A DNA stretch of 6,790 nucleotides, from NCBI GenBank assembly GCA_030624805.1, contig JAUXJL010000113.1:1-6790 (forward strand). Direction: 5' to 3'. Shown one piece after another: positions 5,837 to 6,790 of this stretch (position 1 is the stretch's first letter; the number at the start of each line of letters is the position of its first letter). Under the pieces are notes generated by a model. It did not search any database and was not told the DNA's origin. It saw only the letters and a program-made list of their open reading frames with translations. Origin of the DNA: Acidimicrobiia bacterium. GTDB lineage: Bacteria; Actinomycetota; Acidimicrobiia; Spongiisociales; SHLN01. The translations under genes and the position numbers were made by a program.

Positions 5837-6547
5837 ATGATCTGCTCAAATTGTGGCACCGAGAACCAGGCTGATCGGAGGTTCTGCAAGGAGTGCGTAA
5901 GCGTGTTCATCGACACTCAGCCGCCGATTCTGGTGATCAACCCGAACAGCTCGGAACGAATCACCGCCCAGATCGCCGAAGCGGTTGCTTCCGACAAGGT
6001 GCAGGTGGTGACTTCGCCGGGCGGTCCCGAGGCGATCGAGTCAGATGCGGATGTCGTTGCCGCTGTCTGGCCGATGGTCGATACAGCTCGGGCCTACGAC
6101 GCGGCCGCGGTTGTTGTGGCGTGTTTCTCCGACCCGGGACTCGACCAGCTACGCGACCAGAGCGCTATCCCTGTGTTTGGCATTGCCGAATCGGCGATGC
6201 AGAGAGCACTGGAGTTAGGAGAACGGGTCGGCGTAATTTCCAGTGTTGATGACTCGCTGCCCCGCCATGCCCGCTACTGGCAGAAGCTCGAGGTAGAGGA
6301 CTCGGTCGTCGCGGACATCGCGCTCGGGCTCGGGGTTCTCGAGCTCGACACCGAGGCCGCCTACAGAAGAGCTCAACGAGCGGGGACTGAGCTCGTGTCT
6401 GCTGCGGTTGATGTCGTCATACTCGGCTGCACCGGGATGACCCACATGCGGGCGAGGTTGGAGGAGGCGATCGGCGTCCCGGTTGTAGATCCGTGCCTGG
6501 CGGCCGTCGACGCCGCCAAGGCGGAACTCGGGATGGAGGCGCCATGA
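5837..6547 (+). CDS. Asp/Glu/hydantoin racemase-family protein with N-terminal zinc ribbon
   Basis: A 236-residue protein in two parts. Residues 1-20 form a complete zinc ribbon of the C-x2-C...C-x2-C type: C3, C6, C17, C20 in 'ICSNCGTEN...RFCKEC', a head usually seen on other proteins such as adenylate-cyclase-type or membrane proteins. From ~30 a full Asp/Glu racemase (PF01177) domain follows: 'ILVINPNSS', the first catalytic cysteine C96 in 'ACFSDPGLDQL', 'GIAESAM' at 115-121, 'RVGVIS' at 130-135, the second cysteine C198 in 'ILGCTGM', and 'GVPVVDP'. The two-cysteine pair fits cofactor-independent proton abstraction at a chiral carbon of an amino acid, hydantoin or related acid; relatives also include decarboxylases and isomerases, so substrate is open. 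ATG 5837 looks leaderless. GTG 5903 (residue 23), nine bases after AAGGAG, would instead give a 214-residue plain racemase. The gene overlaps the downstream lyase by four bases. Confidence 0.88.
   Translation: MICSNCGTENQADRRFCKECVSVFIDTQPPILVINPNSSERITAQIAEAVASDKVQVVTSPGGPEAIESDADVVAAVWPMVDTARAYDAAAVVVACFSDPGLDQLRDQSAIPVFGIAESAMQRALELGERVGVISSVDDSLPRHARYWQKLEVEDSVVADIALGLGVLELDTEAAYRRAQRAGTELVSAAVDVVILGCTGMTHMRARLEEAIGVPVVDPCLAAVDAAKAELGMEAP
5888..5893 (+). promoter_or_regulatory. Shine-Dalgarno site inside the zinc-ribbon codons
   Basis: AAGGAG, which encodes K18-E19 of the ribbon, lies nine bases before an in-frame GTG at 5903. Initiation there would skip the ribbon and produce a normal-sized racemase. 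It decides between two start choices and cannot be resolved from sequence alone. Confidence 0.4.
6535..6539 (+). promoter_or_regulatory. Ribosome binding site for the DapA-family gene within the racemase end
   Basis: GGAGG lies inside the last codons of the racemase, four bases before ATG 6544 and ten before ATG 6550. With the ATGA stop-start overlap it supports coupled translation of the two genes. Confidence 0.55.
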
Positions 6548-6790
6548 CCATGCCGGCCGGCGGGTTTGTAGCCATCTCGGTCACGCCGTTGGACGAGACA
6601 GGAGCCGTCGACTACGCCGACCTGGCTCGTCTCATGGAGTTCTATCTCGACTGCGGCGCCGACGGGGTCGCTCTGCTCGGAGTGATGGGCGAAGCCAACC
6701 GGATGACCGACACCGATGCCCGGATAGTGGTCGAGCATGCCGTCAAGGCCATCGACGGACGGGTGCCAATCATCGTTGGTGTTTCCGATC
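6544..6790 (+). CDS. DapA/NAL-family class I lyase, N-terminal part (runs off the window)
   Basis: The first 82 codons are present. The protein opens with 'GGFVAISVTPLDETGAVDYADLARLMEFYLDCGADGVALLGVMGEANRMTD' (given here as the start of a TIM barrel: strand 1 'FVAISVTP', helix 1 'DLARLMEFYL', strand 2 'GVALLGVMGE') and ends in strand 3 'VPIIVGVSD'. This is the dihydrodipicolinate synthase/N-acetylneuraminate lyase family, which forms a Schiff base with a later lysine not included here. The family 'GTTGE' motif reads 'GVMGE', so both threonines of true DapA are absent and lysine biosynthesis is unlikely; an aldolase, lyase or dehydratase acting on a 2-oxo acid is a better guess. ATG 6544 overlaps the racemase stop as ATGA and GGAGG at 6535-6539 lies four bases upstream; ATG 6550 (ten-base spacing) is the alternative. 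The overlap implies translational coupling and a shared pathway with the racemase. Confidence 0.88.
   Translation, partial: MTMPAGGFVAISVTPLDETGAVDYADLARLMEFYLDCGADGVALLGVMGEANRMTDTDARIVVEHAVKAIDGRVPIIVGVSD

Overview
The window is GC-rich, densely packed bacterial DNA, most like a high-GC actinobacterium. The signs are an 'AACGGDD' lipoprotein start followed by a Thr/Pro-rich linker, strong AGGAGG-type ribosome sites beside one promoter that looks leaderless, and a mixed set of small metabolic and transport genes. Acidimicrobiia or a relative is my guess, but one window cannot fix the class. No rRNA, tRNA, CRISPR array, insertion sequence or phage gene is visible.

Layout, left to right. (1) 1-570, plus: the 3' part of an ArsR/SmtB-type regulator that reads in frame, with no stop, into an AHSA1/SRPBCC ligand-binding domain. 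(2) 571-645: a short convergent gap with a GC-rich hairpin. (3) 646-1344, minus: a secreted lipoprotein with a low-complexity linker and a C-terminal domain resembling the lamin-tail (LTD) fold. (4) 1345-1679: a 335-base divergent noncoding region. (5) 1680-3047, plus: a TrpB2-type tryptophan synthase beta chain with no trpA in view. (6) 3094-4758, plus: an MFS exporter of the 'transmembrane secretion effector' type with a soluble alpha/beta tail. (7) 4799-5734, minus: a retinol-dehydrogenase-like short-chain dehydrogenase, convergent with the MFS gene. (8) 5735-5836: a divergent gap with a likely leaderless promoter. (9) 5837-6547, plus: an Asp/Glu/hydantoin-type racemase that carries an N-terminal four-cysteine zinc ribbon. 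(10) 6544 to the window end, plus: the start of a DapA/NAL-family lyase overlapping the racemase by four bases.

How they work together: only two groupings are supported. The racemase and DapA-family lyase form a translationally coupled pair, probably acting in one catabolic route for a small chiral acid or amino-acid derivative. TrpB2 and the MFS gene lie on one strand 46 bases apart and could share a transcript, though no functional link is obvious. The lipoprotein and the dehydrogenase each appear to be single genes. The most unusual item is the zinc ribbon joined to the racemase, where a second ribosome site and GTG start inside the ribbon codons allow two interpretations. I do not see convincing evidence of a new multi-gene defence or mobile system.
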